Positions 11,408-23,608 of a DNA stretch of 64,000 bases are shown piece by piece; the stretch's first letter is position 1; every line of letters starts with the position of its first letter. The DNA comes from Fasciola hepatica (lineage: Eukaryota > Platyhelminthes > Trematoda > Plagiorchiida > Fasciolidae), in NCBI GenBank assembly GCA_948099385.1, contig CANUEZ040000129.1:682001-746000 (forward strand), read 5' to 3'. The position numbers were made by a program, and so were the translations under genes. Under the pieces are notes generated by a model. It saw only the letters and a program-made list of their open reading frames with translations, did no database searches and was not told where the DNA came from.

Positions 11408-12830
11408 TTATGAACGCCAGCTATGCACAATAGGATAAAATACCAGGTGTTCGCGGTAAGGAATCAATAGCCCTTTACACCGTATGTCGTTACAGTTACA
11501 AGAGCGAATTTCCTCAAATGGCTGTTCACAAAGGTATATGTTGAGATTCACAGACGAAATGGGATTAGTGAAAAAATTTCCATTCCTTCTGAAATAACGG
11601 TACTTCACAGTGTTGTCACTGATGTCAACGATTATCGCCGGTTGGTTGTCAATCAGAACACAGTTGTTCGGCGGTTCCGAGGCATAAACCGTGTTCTGCA
11701 GACGGAACGTCTTCCCATGCAGCCCACGTTTGGTGACAGAAGAAGATAGAGTGTCATCCCAAAATTGAATGTTGGCATGCATTATCGCTTCCGTAGAACG
11801 TTCCATTGTCCTACGAAAAATTTGTTCCGCTACCATGTTTCGACTGGTGACACACTGCCTTATAGTTTGCATATATGACTCGAAGGGAAACGCCGAGAAT
11901 GAATCCAAAGAGCCGTGAATCCTCACATCTTCACATATATGCACCCAAGCGTGAACATTGAAAACCGCCTCAGTCTCACCGTACAACTTCACGAAGTCCT
12001 GCACCATCAAGCAGCAGTGATTGTGGATAAAGTCTACGTAGTGAGAACGCCACTTATCGCTGCACAGTATGTAGGCACAAATCGAGAAGCTGAGAAAGTT
12101 GGAGTAGTTCTCAACAGGCAGCACATCTTTCATAACAACCGGTCCGATGTACAACAAGAACTGCCTGTATTCGGATGCCTTCCAGTACTCTAGCTCATCC
12201 AGCGTTCGGCAAACTCGTGGAAACTCACAAGGGATACATTTTTGAACTATCCGAAAATGTTCGTTCAGGCGTGCCAATGACTGAGCCGATAGCAGAGCTC
12301 TCCTTGGTTTGCCAAACTGACGCCATACAAGAAGGGTTCGCTTCATTATCCCAAGACATACCATGTGCATGTAGTCCGTTGGGAACGTGTTTATCATATC
12401 AATTGACAAACTCTCGAAGGGCGAATCCCCGGTGTGGTGGTCCGGTTGTCTTCGGCAACGGTAGTCAACGTCAGTCCTTGATTTTCCTGGGTTGCCTAAG
12501 AACACCAGTCGTCTACCAATGCTACTGCCTCGTTGGGTACACCGTGGGCAAATGAAATAGCCACTATGATACTTTATTTGTTTTATCAAGGCTTTAGCTG
12601 GGGCATCAGCTATAACGCTAGACAAAACTACACGGAAACGTCTGCATGCACTTCGAACATAAATGCCCTGAGTGAGCAGAGATTTCAGTTCTCGAACGCA
12701 GTCATCCAAGTATTCCATCACATTTGCGGGGTTTCATCATCCCACAGTAGAGACCCACCATAAACACCCGTGACAACGGTTTGAGCACACGGCCTAGAAT
12801 AGGCCACAGCTCGTGAATAATTGTAAAAAT
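11408..12830 (-). pseudogene. tnp2/EnSpm-like transposase, frameshifted near its N-terminal side
   Basis: A 437-codon open frame (12721-11408) carries blocks known from animal transposase-domain proteins: APAKALIKQIKYHSGYFICPRC (Cys pair), DYMHMVCLGIMKRTLLVW, WKASEYRQFLLYIGPVVMKD and FNVHAWVHICEDV, with SAFPFESYMQTIRQ after it. Directly upstream in another frame (about 12815-12726) the expected preceding block is readable: HELWPILGRVLKPLS and then VGLYCGMMKP. The two frames join only through a frameshift near 12722-12730, where no splice signal fits. The gene therefore looks broken by one indel unless this is a sequencing error. The remaining N-terminal exons were not found. Near the C-terminus there is a CNCNDIRCKG motif. 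Confidence 0.75.
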
Positions 12831-13424
12831 CTACTAGTCACGTGAAAAACTTAGTATCTTCCATCAAACATGACAACGAATACAGCCATTCCGTTATTTA
12901 GTCAATAATGAGCTAATAAGGAATAGACGGACAATGCAGTAGACATTAAACATGTAGGCGATATTCATTGACTGAAATAACAGCATAAACGTGACACAAA
13001 ACGTCGTTATTGACGAAAGTGAAGACTCGGTACAGGACGACTTACTGCTAGCGTGTAACCTTCGACGGATCACGTGACAGAATGGCGCACCTCAGTAAAA
13101 CAAAAAAAAAGCGAAAAACGTCAGTGACGGTGTTTCATGAAGAAGCATGCTCGAGTTGTCGAAAAAAAGAAAGGTACTCATTTGTAGTGGTACATTTGGG
13201 TGCTTATATGCTTGAAAAATCAAGGCAATCACCGGGAAATGATAAAAAGCAGCGAAACAATAAAGTGCGTATATCTCCAAAACCATGACGTTTATGGGGA
13301 TAAAACTTCGCAGTTGGCAATTTCAGGGCTAATTAGTACAATTGCCCAACTTATTTATCATAAAAATGGGATTTTGAAAAACAGTCCCGGAAGGTACCGT
13401 TTGGGGGCGTTTTTTCGACCCTTT

Positions 13425-13436
13425 GTGCTGACTGGG
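13425..13436 (-). repeat. Right terminal inverted repeat of the DNA transposon
   Basis: GTGCTGACTGGG, exact reverse complement of the left 12 bases, followed by the AG duplication at 13437-13438. Confidence 0.9.
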
Positions 13437-13571
13437 AGGGTAACACTCTATTAGAGAAGTAATTTGGAGCCTCGAGTGCTTTCTTTGTGATCTAAGGATT
13501 TGCCCCCTTGTGAATCTCTCCCTTCATTACCTTTAAGGTTTCTATCAAGTCCCCGCGAATGCGCCGCTTTT

Positions 13572-14892
13572 TCATCGAGAACAGATCAAGGGCATGGAGA
13601 CGCTCTGTGTAACTACTCCCACCTGTTGCCCAGTCACCGTTCTAGTGGCTAGCCCTTGCGCTTTCTCCAGACAGTCTATATCCCTCTGGTAAAACGGTGC
13701 CCATGCTTGCACGCAGTACTCCATGTGTGGCCTAACTATGGCTTGGTTTATCGGAACGAAAACCCTCGGCTCTCTATACCACATAATGGTTCTAGCCGAA
13801 GGAGTTCTCTCCTGGCCATATTGGCTGCTGCTGTGCACTGCTTCCATAGCTTGAAACTGTTGCCAAGTGTAACCCTCAGGTCTTTGAACTAACAGACCAC
13901 TTGCAACGAACCCACACCATTCCCACTAGCCCCTGTATTTGTGGTCAAGCGTTGACTCTTGGTGAGGTTTAGTGAAAGGTCCCATTTGCGTGACCACTTT
14001 TGTAATGCTAACACGCCAAGTTCTATATCCACTCCAGCTATCTTGATGTCATCGGCAAACATAACGGTGGGGTTTGTAAGCCGACGTGCTAGGTCGTTGA
14101 TGAAGATGAGGAAGTGCAGAGGGCCGAGCACCGAGCCATGCGGCGCCCCACTTGTTACGCCTTCCGGTTTTGAGACATGACTACCAACCTCAACACTAAA
14201 AGTTCGCCCTGCAAAAAAACTATTGCCTTGCCTTTCCAACAATTCCCATAGACTGATGTTTGACGTCCAGAAATCTGTGGTTCACAGAATCAAACGCCTT
14301 GCTGAAGTCTAAGTAACAGACAGCAGTCGACTGTCCTTCGTCCAGGAGCTTGGTTACCTCATCGAGGAACAGCAGGAGATTCGTCAGACTAGGTCGTTTT
14401 GCCACGAACTCATGCTGAGCATTTGATATGAGGTTATTTTGAACCAAATGCCTAGGGATCTGTTTCCTGACTATTCGCTCCAGGCACTCACACAGTACTG
14501 AAGTTAAGCTAACTGACCGGTAGTTTTCGGCCTTTTGCTGGGGTCCGCTCTTGTAAATTCCTACCACTCCTCCTCCTTCAATCTCCCGGCACAATTCCCT
14601 CTCTAAATGACGTTTCATACAGCTTCGTCCGTGGAGCCTTCAGGACCTCGGCCAGAGGTTGAACAATTGCTGGATGAATCCCACCTGGTCCTGCTGCTTT
14701 AGTTCTGTTCAAGGTTTGCAGCTCCGCGTACACCTCTTCTCCTACAGTAAGTTCGGGCACTGGAGGCGCCTGTGGTCCCTCCATTCTTTCCTCTGAATTA
14801 TTTGCTGGTCGATATATGCTCTTGGAGGATGCCAAGAGCATGTCAGTCTTGCCTTCGTTGCTTAGGGCTAGTCGTCCCTGTGCTCCTTCCAA
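13572..14892 (-). pseudogene. Reverse transcriptase of CR1-like element 3
   Basis: Three minus-strand pieces in order. 14892-14578 holds the linker with NRTKAAGPGGIHPAIVQPLA. 14618-14220 holds VVGIYKSGPQQKAENYRSVSL, LISNAQHEF and CYLDFSKAFDSVNHRF. 14242-13889 holds GSVLGPLHFLIFINDLA and the catalytic MFADDIK. The C-terminal part follows in 13847-13572. Catalytic Asp residues are intact, but at least three frame changes separate the pieces, so this copy is dead. Confidence 0.88.
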
Positions 14893-15064
14893 AGTTGCTA
14901 CGCTTTCTCATACGTTTGTAGGATTGCACGTAAGCTTAGAACCGCGTTGGGTTTGTGCGGGCCGACGCAGCTAACCGATGCTCGAAGGCATATTTCTCTA
15001 CTCTTTGGATCGCTTGAGCTCTGTTCCTAGCCATTTTATAGCTGTTCCATGCCACCTGAGTTTT

Positions 15065-16005
15065 TTACAGCTTGTACGCCGCCCATCGTTGCTTACGAAT
15101 GGCTATAGCCTTGCGGACTTTTGTCTTCCACCATGGAGGTTTATTTCTACTTCTAACCACCCTCAGAGGTGCGAACTCCTCTAAAAGTTCGAGTAGCCCC
15201 ATCTCAGCCTCCCAACGTTCCTCTACGGAGGCGTTTGTGTGACTCGATGTCCACTGAACTTCCCCCGCTGCCCTCTTTAGTTTGCCTATATTGATTCTCC
15301 CAAGGCTGCGACGTAACATGGTTTCCTTCGACGCCTTGCTAAGTCTTAGTGTGACCCTTAATACTACATGCTCACCTTTGTCCAGTGGCTCTTCCCACTC
15401 AATTTCTTTAACGTTCTGATGGCGCCGAGTTATGATTAAATCAAGGAGAGACGGGTGCTGTCCACCTCTGTGGCTGGTAGCCTGCGCCACATGCTGCGTA
15501 AGTGCATGCAACTGGACCCATTGCAAAAACTTGTCGCCCGTTGATCCCCTTGGTGCCATCCCGCTTTCCCAGTTAACTTTCGGTAGGTTGAGATCCCCTA
15601 ATAAGACGAACTCCGTTGTCTGTGCCAGCACTGCGTCAAGCATTTGCAAAAGCTCGACGTCTTCCTCATCTGTCGCTAGCGGTGCCCCGTAGATACAGAT
15701 AATGCATACCGTTCGCACCTCGATCCTGACATAACAGGATTTGGCCTGTACATTACCAGAGACCAAGTTGAACGAAGCCTCCCAATAGCCTATGTCGGTC
15801 CGTATTAGTGGTGCTGCTCTGCCCCCTGCCTTCCATCTGTTCTGTCCTGTATGTAGGCAGCAAATCCCTGAAAGAGCATGCCAGTATCGGGCTTTATCCA
15901 AGTTTCCATCAATGCAACGACCTCAGACTCTGCGATCCTAGTCGTCAACTCCCCCCTTTTTCCCGGGAGACTGCAGCCGTTTGTGTACGACTGGAATAAA
16001 CTCAC
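15065..16005 (-). pseudogene. Endonuclease domain of CR1-like element 3
   Basis: 16005-15805 gives SEVVALMETWIKPD (catalytic Glu). 15901-15065 gives a long frame with CIYGAPLATDEED, LLGDLNLPKVNW, HPSLLDLIITRR and RNKPPWWKTKVRKAI. Where the family normally has Ser-Asp-His, this copy reads GEHVVL, so the active-site Asp is replaced. It is the best preserved endonuclease frame in the left half of the window (278 codons) but is probably inactive. Confidence 0.85.
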
Positions 16006-16140
16006 TGCGGATGTTGCGGCAGCAGATAGTCATCGATTTTAATTAGAGATTGGACCTCGCATGGACACAAGTATTCCCTGAGTGCCAGTGAGACAGCAGA
16101 TAGCACTAATAGAACTCCCATCGCAAATTCTTTCTTCCCT

Positions 16141-16155
16141 TCTTCTTCTTCTTCT

Positions 16156-16217
<62 letters not shown>
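16141..16217 (+). repeat. (CTT)n microsatellite
   Basis: About 77 bp of CTT repeats with one CCT interruption, just outside the 5' side of the minus-strand CR1-like element. Confidence 0.95.
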
Positions 16218-16219
<2 letters not shown>

Positions 16220-16796
16220 GTTTCTTTTTCTTTTTAATTATTTTTTTCTTCCCATTGATCTTTACCCACGTCTGCTCGATGCCTCTTGGACCCCCTGCTC
16301 TTCATTTTTTTTACAAGCGAGCTGATTGCCGGGTGACTAACCTTTTCATGATGAGTAAACGTGCCGGTTGAGGAAGCTTTACCCTATCGGAATGTTGCTT
16401 TTGCTGCCCTTTCCGAAGGTGACCCGACAAGTTTCACGTTACTGAATTTCCGTCCACAGGTGGACAAAGATTCCAAGAAGTCGAAGCCCGGTGAGACGCG
16501 GGAGCTCACAAGGGCAAGAAACTGGACTGCCATTGGCGTCGGCCGCCAGTCGTGTGCCCTAATTTGACTTGACGTACGCTCGAAGTGTAGGCTTGTTCTC
16601 CTCTATTCAGTCTTCATAATATAGGCGTCCAGAATTCTCTGGTATAAGCCTCGTCACAAACCACTCGTTGACGTAAACTCAAAATTAAGTAGAGCGTCAT
16701 AGCTCCAACAATGATTGGTCGAGTTTCCTCCTGGACTGAACCGACAACTACACTACACCGGCGAGTCGTTCGGCGTGATACTTAAAGTTCTCGGAA
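16218..16796. other. No gene recognised
   Basis: T-rich sequence followed by unassigned sequence. The 68-codon ORF at 16361-16567 shows no known motif. Confidence 0.5.
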
Positions 16797-17700
16797 TTAG
16801 AGGCAGTGCGACACCTCTCGTACGAGCCTCATCACCATCCACTCTTGGCTATGGCCTGAAAGTATTGATTCACACCAACGCTGCGTCAGGTGGGCGTCGA
16901 GTTTCCTTTTCAATAGTTTGTAATTTACCTCTTCCACCACGTCAGCTGGCAGTGAGTTCCACATTCTGGCTGCACTCCTGAGAAGATGGTAGATCAACAG
17001 TAGACCAGTCGACCGCAGCTTCATGAGCGTCATCGAGCGCCCCCCTTGTGCGTGAGTGGCCACACACGGGGAATTCCGCCCACAACTCGGCACCCATTTC
17101 GCCCCGGATTATTCGTGGAATACATATCAGCCGCCTGTCAAAACTGGTCCCTCGTAGTCCAACAACGAGGCGGATGGCGGTTCGCTGCACCCGTTCCAGC
17201 TTCGCAAGTTCAGAAGCCGTGCATGGAAATGTAGCGACTCCGCCATACTCCAGTTGAGGACGGAGATGTGAAGTACACAGAAGTTTCACAGCATCATAAG
17301 GTAGCTTTCCAAATGTCCGACGGATGGCACGATAGATGCTCCACGCCGAGGCACACACCTTACCACTGTGATTGCGAGTTCTGAGCGTAAAAGAGACTAT
17401 CACTCCCTTTCACCGATGGACACTTAAAGAGTTGCTCCTTGGAAAGAGTAGGTGTCATAGGCCTCGATCTCCCTAGCTGCAGCTTAGCGCGCTTTTGGGT
17501 ATTGACTGGGAGAGTCCACACGTTAGATCATCGCGTTAGAGTATCCAAATCCGTTTGTAGTGCGTCGTGATCCGCCGTAGTTTTGATCACACCCAGATTC
17601 TGAGATCGTCGGCATAGATCAAACAAGAGGACATCAATGCCCATCCCGATGATTTTTAACGACAACAGTTGATGACAAAACCGTGGCCCTAACTCGATTA
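16797..17700 (-). mobile_element. CR1/jockey-like retrotransposon fragment, RT C-terminal half
   Basis: On the minus strand, near 17640-17590, a short frame reads CLIYADDLR, the catalytic RT motif. ORF 17403-16942 then gives SAWSIYRAIRRTFGKL, LLCTSHLRPQLEYG and LERVQRTAIRLVVGLRG, a thumb/C-terminal pattern common to this group. ORF 17093-16797 ends with MWNSLPADVVEEVNYKLLKRKLD, the usual tail. Everything upstream of the palm is missing, so it is a 5'-truncated copy of a subfamily different from elements 1-3 but the same as the copy at 25.8-27.4 kb. Confidence 0.8.
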
Positions 17701-17916
17701 AGTCTTTCTCATCTATGTGTGAAACGGTGAGTTTCGTTCACATACAGGAGAGAAAGGTTTAATCCTTGATGAAGTTAGTCAATGGGCCGTAAAAGTGGCA
17801 GACTTCGCAGTTCACCAGTAAAATAATAGTCCACGGTGGAATAATTTTTTAATGAAACACCTCAGAATTCCTGGATTTATGAGACGTGACATTTGACGTG
17901 AAACCAGCTGGCAAAC
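17701..17916. other. Spacer, nothing recognised
   Basis: About 200 bp between a CR1-like fragment and the 3' end of RTE-like copy A. Confidence 0.5.
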
Positions 17917-20900
17917 AGCATCATCATCATCACCATCGTACAGCGTTAAACAGCAGGGAAAGCCCCCACTGACCATTGCATTCCTCACCATGTTGCACGT
18001 TGAATTAGAAAGTATGAATATACAAGATGGACAGGGAGTGGACCTACATGGGTGGGAAAAGGAAAGAATGCCCTAATAACCAACACATGGAATACACAGT
18101 CTAAGTGTACAAACGCACATCGATCAATCATTCTGATTCGACAGAAAGTGACAACACGATCGCCACTGTTCGCGGTTCGGTGTCATATCCTTCAGTGTCT
18201 CCAGCCAACTGGTAGACGGATCTTTTGGACCCTAACCACGAAGACATGAAGCACCTACTTTTCCTAAGTTAGCTGTACATTTTCTCATTCCTCTCTGCCA
18301 CGTTATCTGTTGACCTCCACGTGGTTTCTTCCACTCCCTAGGAGGAACGGAGAATAGGACACCGTACGGTAGACGTGTGTTTGCCATGCCTAACACGTGT
18401 CCCAACCAACGAAGTCTAGTAAGTTGGATACACTGTGACAAAACGTTCTCAGAAGTAATACCCAATACTCGCTTTCTGACCTCAGCATTACTTACTCGGC
18501 TAGCGATAATGCGCAAACGTCGATGGTCGAAAACCTCAAGACGATGACTATCTTCGGCACACAGACTCCAAGTTTCGCAACCACACAACAAAACTGAAGG
18601 CACCGTGGCACAGTACACACGACCGTTCAACTTCAGTGAAATATCAGGTCGCCGCCACAGATGTTTCGGTCCAGCGTACGCCGCTCAAGCCTTGGATATC
18701 CGCGTGCTCACCTCTACTACAGTGCTCCCATCCGTCGTCACGCTGCTGCTGAGGTAGGTGAAGTGGTCGACAACTGACAGCACCTCCCCACTCAATATCA
18801 AGCTCAGATTCGTTGACGTCCAGTCTTGTAACCTCACCTTACATTTTGAAGGTGCAAAGCGCATGCCGAATGGAGCTACAGCTCTTGCGAGTCTATCTAG
18901 TGCACGTTGAGCATGTTCCGTGGATTCCAACAGGCAGACAACGTCGTCCGCGTAATCTACGTCACATAGCTTTTCACTATTTCCTAGTTCGACGCCCACA
19001 TCCTGAAGATTTTGCAGCGCACTCTCCATTATTTCGTCCATGACGAAGTTGAACAGGAATGGAGACAAAGGACATCCCTGTCGAACACCACTGGTCGTTT
19101 CGAACTGACTGGATAGTTCACCGTAAACCCTAACGCGGCCAGAAGTATGGAAATCTCATTAGATTCACGAACTTCTGGGGCATACCTTTTCGATGAAGAG
19201 GACTGAAAAGCGCTGTTCGATCAACTGAATCAAAAGCGCCTTTCAGGTCTAAGAGAAGCATTATTGTCGGTCGGTGGTGCTTGTGACGCGTTTCAAGTAG
19301 TCGGCGAAGAGTAAAAATCTGGTCGATGCATCCTCGACCTGGGCAGAATACGGCCTGTTTTTCGCGTGTGCTCCTCTCGCGAGCTGGTGTTAGACGACGC
19401 AGTAAAGTCGAAGCTAATACTTTGGTTACCATCGGAGTTAAGCTAATCCCACGGTGGATACTACAGTCATTGCGTATTCCCTTTTTGAAGATGGGAACAA
19501 TCAATGACTCGCTCCATAATAACGGAGTACGCTCCTCGTTCCAAATGTCACGGAGCAAGACGGTAAATGATTTTATCAAAGCATTTCCACCCAGTTTGAA
19601 AAGAACTGGGGAAAGTTCGTCGGGACCGGCCGCTTTCCCCCGCCTCAGTAATCGAATACATGACTGTACTTCTTCTTCCGATGGGAGCTCAAATGATACC
19701 ACCCAAGAAGTCGCAGTTGTTCACACGGGAGTAATTACACTAGCACGCGGCCAGTTAAACTGTTCCTTGAAGTATTCAGCGCAACGGTCAAGCGTTTGCT
19801 GTTTGTTGTGGATGGGTTCTCCATTTCTATAGCAAATCGTTTCACTGACCTGGATGCGCCGTCCAACGGTGTCACGAATAAGTTTGAAAAGTCTTTGACT
19901 GTTACCTGAAGCAGCTGCTATTTCCATTTGTTCGGCTACCTTGACCCACCAATTTTCGCGATCATTCTTAAGGCTTTGGGTAACTTGTCTTTGCAGCTTT
20001 CTCCGCATCTTATTCATCTCCTTACAGTTTAAGAGCTGACGCTTTTGCTCCATTATACTCAGCGACTCTTGCGAGATCCAGTGTCTATGATGGACAACGG
20101 ATCTAGGATTACAGGCAAAACCTACTGCAACGTGCACTGCCTGCTGGATATGGACCCAATGCTCATTTACATTACAGTTCGTCGTAGTTCCTAGTTCATG
20201 TGCTAATTCTTGTTCATAACTGGTGCGAACTTCTGAATCACACAAAGGCTGCACGGCTAACCGGGTTTGCGGTTTGCGACAATGACCATGGAGCTGGAGA
20301 GATAATCGCATTAAAACTAAGGCATGGTCCGACTCTACGTACATGGACCAGTAAGATCTACAGTTCTGAACAGAACTGCGCGACCGGTAGCTTACGGCGA
20401 TATGATCAATTTGACTCAAAGTACCTGTAGAGTTAGAGCGCCATGTCGCTGTGCGACGCGAGCTGTGTCGGAAATTGGTGCTAGACAAGAACAATCGATT
20501 ATCTGCACAAAACTGAAGAAGCCTATCCCCGTTATCTGTACGCAGAGGGGGTAAAGCACAGCGCCCACCTAAACAAGCTTCTGACACTTAGTTTGCCAAC
20601 TTGTGCATTGAAGTCACCAGCTAGCACCACAATGTCGGAACCTTTACTGCTGCGAACGAGAGTGGCGAGGGCATCATAGAACTCATCTTTCTGCAAGTCT
20701 GAGCTGCAGTTCGTTGGGGCTTACGCCGAGAGCAAAAACAAATTGCGCTTAACACAATTATCCTTTCGAACGCCAACTGACCCCTGGAGTCTCAGAGCAC
20801 ATAAACGACTGTTAATCGGGATCCAGTCTAAGAGGGCAGCCTCAGCCTTGTCAGTCAAGACAATTCCTACACCACGTTGACCCGCAGCTTGAGCTACTTC

Positions 20901-21743
20901 GTCTCCTGAAGTGCGCAGAAAATACCTGGATGAGATACCAGGAGCAGTTAGTTGAATTACACTGCTCGAATGCTGGATACGCGTTTCACTGAGGCAGCAG
21001 ACATCAATTTTCAGTGAATCTAATGTGAGGGATAGGCACGTCTGCTGACCGGGCTGCATGAGTGTACACACGTTGAAGAAGCCGAGATTCAGAGGCTGAC
21101 GAGGCTTGTGAAAATGTGATTTACAAGGCAGAAGATTATTCCTGACAGTATTTGACAGTGAATCGTTGCGAGTATCGACCGTGTTATCAGCGACAGAATT
21201 ATGGGCGGATAGATGGGGCAAAGAGACGTGGTTGGAGACAGAAGACAAAGGTTGAATAAGAGAGGGAACTCTGAGCAGTAGCCCACTTATCACTACCCAC
21301 CCCGCTCGATGCAATGGGCAGCACGGTCCTGATTATCCTACGTGACGACCGATGCAGTATGGAATTCTTTCTGTCCGTGCAATTCGTGGGAGATGTTGGA
21401 CGCGTACTGCTAGGGTGTCCAGCCACAAAGCAGGAGAACGATTAGGGTCCTCGTCCAAAGCTTATAGTTCTAACAAGAACCTATCCGCAAGGCAGCGGGA
21501 TGGTTGAGTGGAAGCCCATTTTGCTTGGATCAATTATTCTTGCACTGATTTTACCGACTGAGTTGCCAGCTCAAACCGACCCCCAACCTGGAGGACCAGG
21601 AGACTGGACTTTGTCTGACTTCTACCCATTGACCTGTCAGGTATGATTGCATCTCCGGCTTAAGGAAGCTATCCTGTATAGCTCTTTGGGTCATAGAGGC
21701 GCGCAAGCCATCACACCACGTCAAGGTACAGTCTCGTCGTGAT
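17917..21743 (-). mobile_element. RTE-like retrotransposon, family 1 copy A (near full length)
   Basis: Minus-strand element whose 3' end is a short (GATGAT)n tail after GTTTAACGCTGTACGATG, a hallmark of RTE-type elements. Its 5' end at about 21743 coincides with that of copies D and E, so this looks like the true 5' end. It carries a 5' leader (about 430 bp), endonuclease, linker, RT and a C-terminal domain, all in broken frames. The tetranucleotide AGCA occurs at both borders but is too short to be sure of as a target duplication. Confidence 0.88.
18232..21314 (-). pseudogene. Endonuclease-reverse transcriptase ORF of RTE family 1 copy A
   Basis: 21314-20721 opens with a variable leader and then FNVCTLMQPGQQ and CCLSETRIQ (endonuclease). 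It stops at LLSA where a TAA replaces the Tyr codon expected in SAYAPTN. 20587-19721 continues with DNRLFLSSTNFRHSSRR, TLSQIDHIAVSYR and ESDHALVL, then the linker. 19702-19130 holds RRGKAAGPDELSPVLFK, IVPIFKKGIRND, and LLDLKGAFDSVDRTALF. 19068-18685 holds DVDYADDVVCLLES (catalytic YADD). 18630-18232 holds VLLCGCETWSL, FDHRRLR and RLRWLGHVLGM. Four breaks, so it is inactive. Confidence 0.88.
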
Positions 21744-23608
21744 AGCAGAGGCTAAACATTCGCGTGACGTAGGAAGATCAATGTAGCGTTGCTGCAGTTG
21801 CACTGAATCCATGAAAAATAGTATCGCAATACGAGGGAGATAATAGTTGGGTCATTATGACGAGGTGTGTCCTTTAGGGATTAGTCTTATCAACGAAATC
21901 CATTGTTATTTACCAATACGTCGTTCTGTGTTGTCTTATTTATGTGTTAAAATGTTCCCTTTTTACAGCTTAACCTTAGGAAGCGTGGTATGCGTAGGGC
22001 AGCCACATTGAGATCGGTCACATAAAACAAAGGAAAACGAGTGAATGGGATCAGTATTTTTTATCAAGTAACTGATTGTTACCTGTCCAGAACATAAGAA
22101 ATGCTGACCACGAGAGTGTGCCGCTCATTCATCATTGGTGGTAACTGAATATATTTCAAGCATGCTTCTCTTCATGAGAAGTGATAGGTTTACGTTGAAT
22201 GTATTCCAATTACATACGTGTATTCATAATACGTTGTATTATAATGGAGGAGTTTCAAAAAAACACTTGCTTGTCAATTGTCGGAATGTTTTTAACTGTA
22301 AAACACTTCTCATGGGTGACGATGTTCTAGTCGCTCATGCGCTAGTGCTCACAAGTCGCGTACTGCTTACAGGAATCCCAAAATACGGTATTGCTCTAAT
22401 TATTTGATGTGTGGCATTTCCTTATTTCTAGTGCTACCAGTAATTATGGAATTCGACGTCTCAGTTGGTATAAATATTAATTTTACATAATAATCACGTT
22501 TTACTGTAAAACCGTGTGTAATATCCGATATCCGACTACAACGGAATGTTCGCTTTTATGTGCTTTACGGATGATTTCACTTGCGAGTTCTGGACATGAA
22601 CAAGTAATGGCTATAGCTTTAGATAACGTTCTAAAGATAGTATGAATACTGGATATGGTTGGTTACTGGCCGAAATACTATGCTTCTGTGCATTTTATCC
22701 CATGGTACAAAACTCTTTCGTGTAAAATTCGAACTCGTCCGTTGTTATTCAGTCCAATATTAGACATTGCTGATGTTCTACTCATTCACATACTACAGCA
22801 ATCATTTTTTGAAAAAGATTTCTTTTCTCGTAGTTTCACAAAATGCAGTATAACATACAACTTTATTTTACATGGGTTATGTAATCTATTAAGAATTAAT
22901 TTCAGTTAGCTCTTGTAATAAGTATTCCTTCACTTAGGGGACAACGGTTAAAATGAATGGTTCAGTTGATGTAAATCGCAGTGTTTACAGCGTATTATAC
23001 GTCTGACTTTAAAGCTCTGCTTAGGCTTCGTTATTCCATAATGAAATTACAGTAATGGTCATTAGAAAGATGAAGGATTTCATCTAGCGGGCTGGGACAA
23101 GTACGAATAATTGTCTGTACTATAATTAGTATGTATTACAATATTCAATGGTATTGTAATCGTAGTGAAGACAGTCGCTAAACTTCGTCCTACCCTGGCA
23201 GCACGAGTGTCTCCTTGACAGTCACCGGATAATTCCCTGAGTGTCCCCTAAACGTACTATTGAATGACCCCCGGTGAAACAAGGAAGGGGATTCTCAGGC
23301 GACTGTCAGCGTCAATCTATGTTCTGGTTTTTCTTTTACCTTTTAAATCACTGCTTTTTACCGCGCTCTTTATTCACAGTTCAAACTCGCATTATCTAAT
23401 TTGTCAATAACCCATAACTAAACACGCGAACGTTTTAAATTATCTAGCACTGCACCACGCCAGACGGCATATATGCATCCCGGGAACAAGAACTGCAGCC
23501 TTCTAACGCAATTTAGTTGATTCATATAGCCGAAATTCCGCATACATCATTAATCGGGATCAGTTCCCGGTTGCTCATATAAATACGGCTTCACGGAAAG
23601 AGTTTTAT
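21744..23608. other. A+T-rich sequence, no gene recognised
   Basis: Only short ORFs (such as 22135-22407 and 22655-22909) without motifs or a splice chain. No retroelement domain is apparent. Confidence 0.5.

Larger units (their letters stand above)
9275..13436. mobile_element. Two-gene DNA transposon with 12-bp perfect TIRs and 2-bp target duplication
   Basis: The left end reads CCCAGTCAGCACAATGG and the right end, reversed, CCCAGTCAGCACAAAGG; the first 12 bases match perfectly. The dinucleotide AG occurs on both sides (9273-9274, 13437-13438) and once at the uninterrupted homologous site near 8450, so the borders are exact. Inside, on the minus strand, lie a transposase-like gene (about 12830-11408) and a multi-exon gene resembling DUF4806 proteins (11364 to about 10030). 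A TTTGGGGGCGTTTTT motif recurs in direct orientation close to both ends. The superfamily is uncertain: the transposase resembles animal tnp2/EnSpm-like proteins, but ends and duplication are not the classical CACTA and 3 bp. Confidence 0.88.
8990..16010 (-). mobile_element. CR1-like element 3, minus-strand copy, split by a DNA transposon
   Basis: On the minus strand the element runs from an endonuclease start near 16005, through RT (14892-13889) and its C-terminus (13847-13572), to a 3' UTR that stops at 13437 and resumes at 9274, ending near 8995. The 4162 bp between are the DNA transposon described separately. The join is proved within the window: the plus-strand copy at 8440-8475 reads straight through the interrupted site. 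The 3' end is a short CTGAA-like repeat, in line with the short tandem tails of CR1 elements. Confidence 0.85.

Noticed and set aside
12175..12555. 126-codon plus-strand ORF
   Set aside because: Antisense shadow of the transposase frame 12721-11408.
9275..13436. Reading the interval as an intron or host gene block
   Set aside because: Perfect inverted ends, AG duplication and the uninterrupted homologous site show that it is a transposon.
18052..18249. Recurrent small ORF also seen near 23771
   Set aside because: It is the plus-strand reading of the RTE family 1 3' UTR, repeated because the element is repeated.
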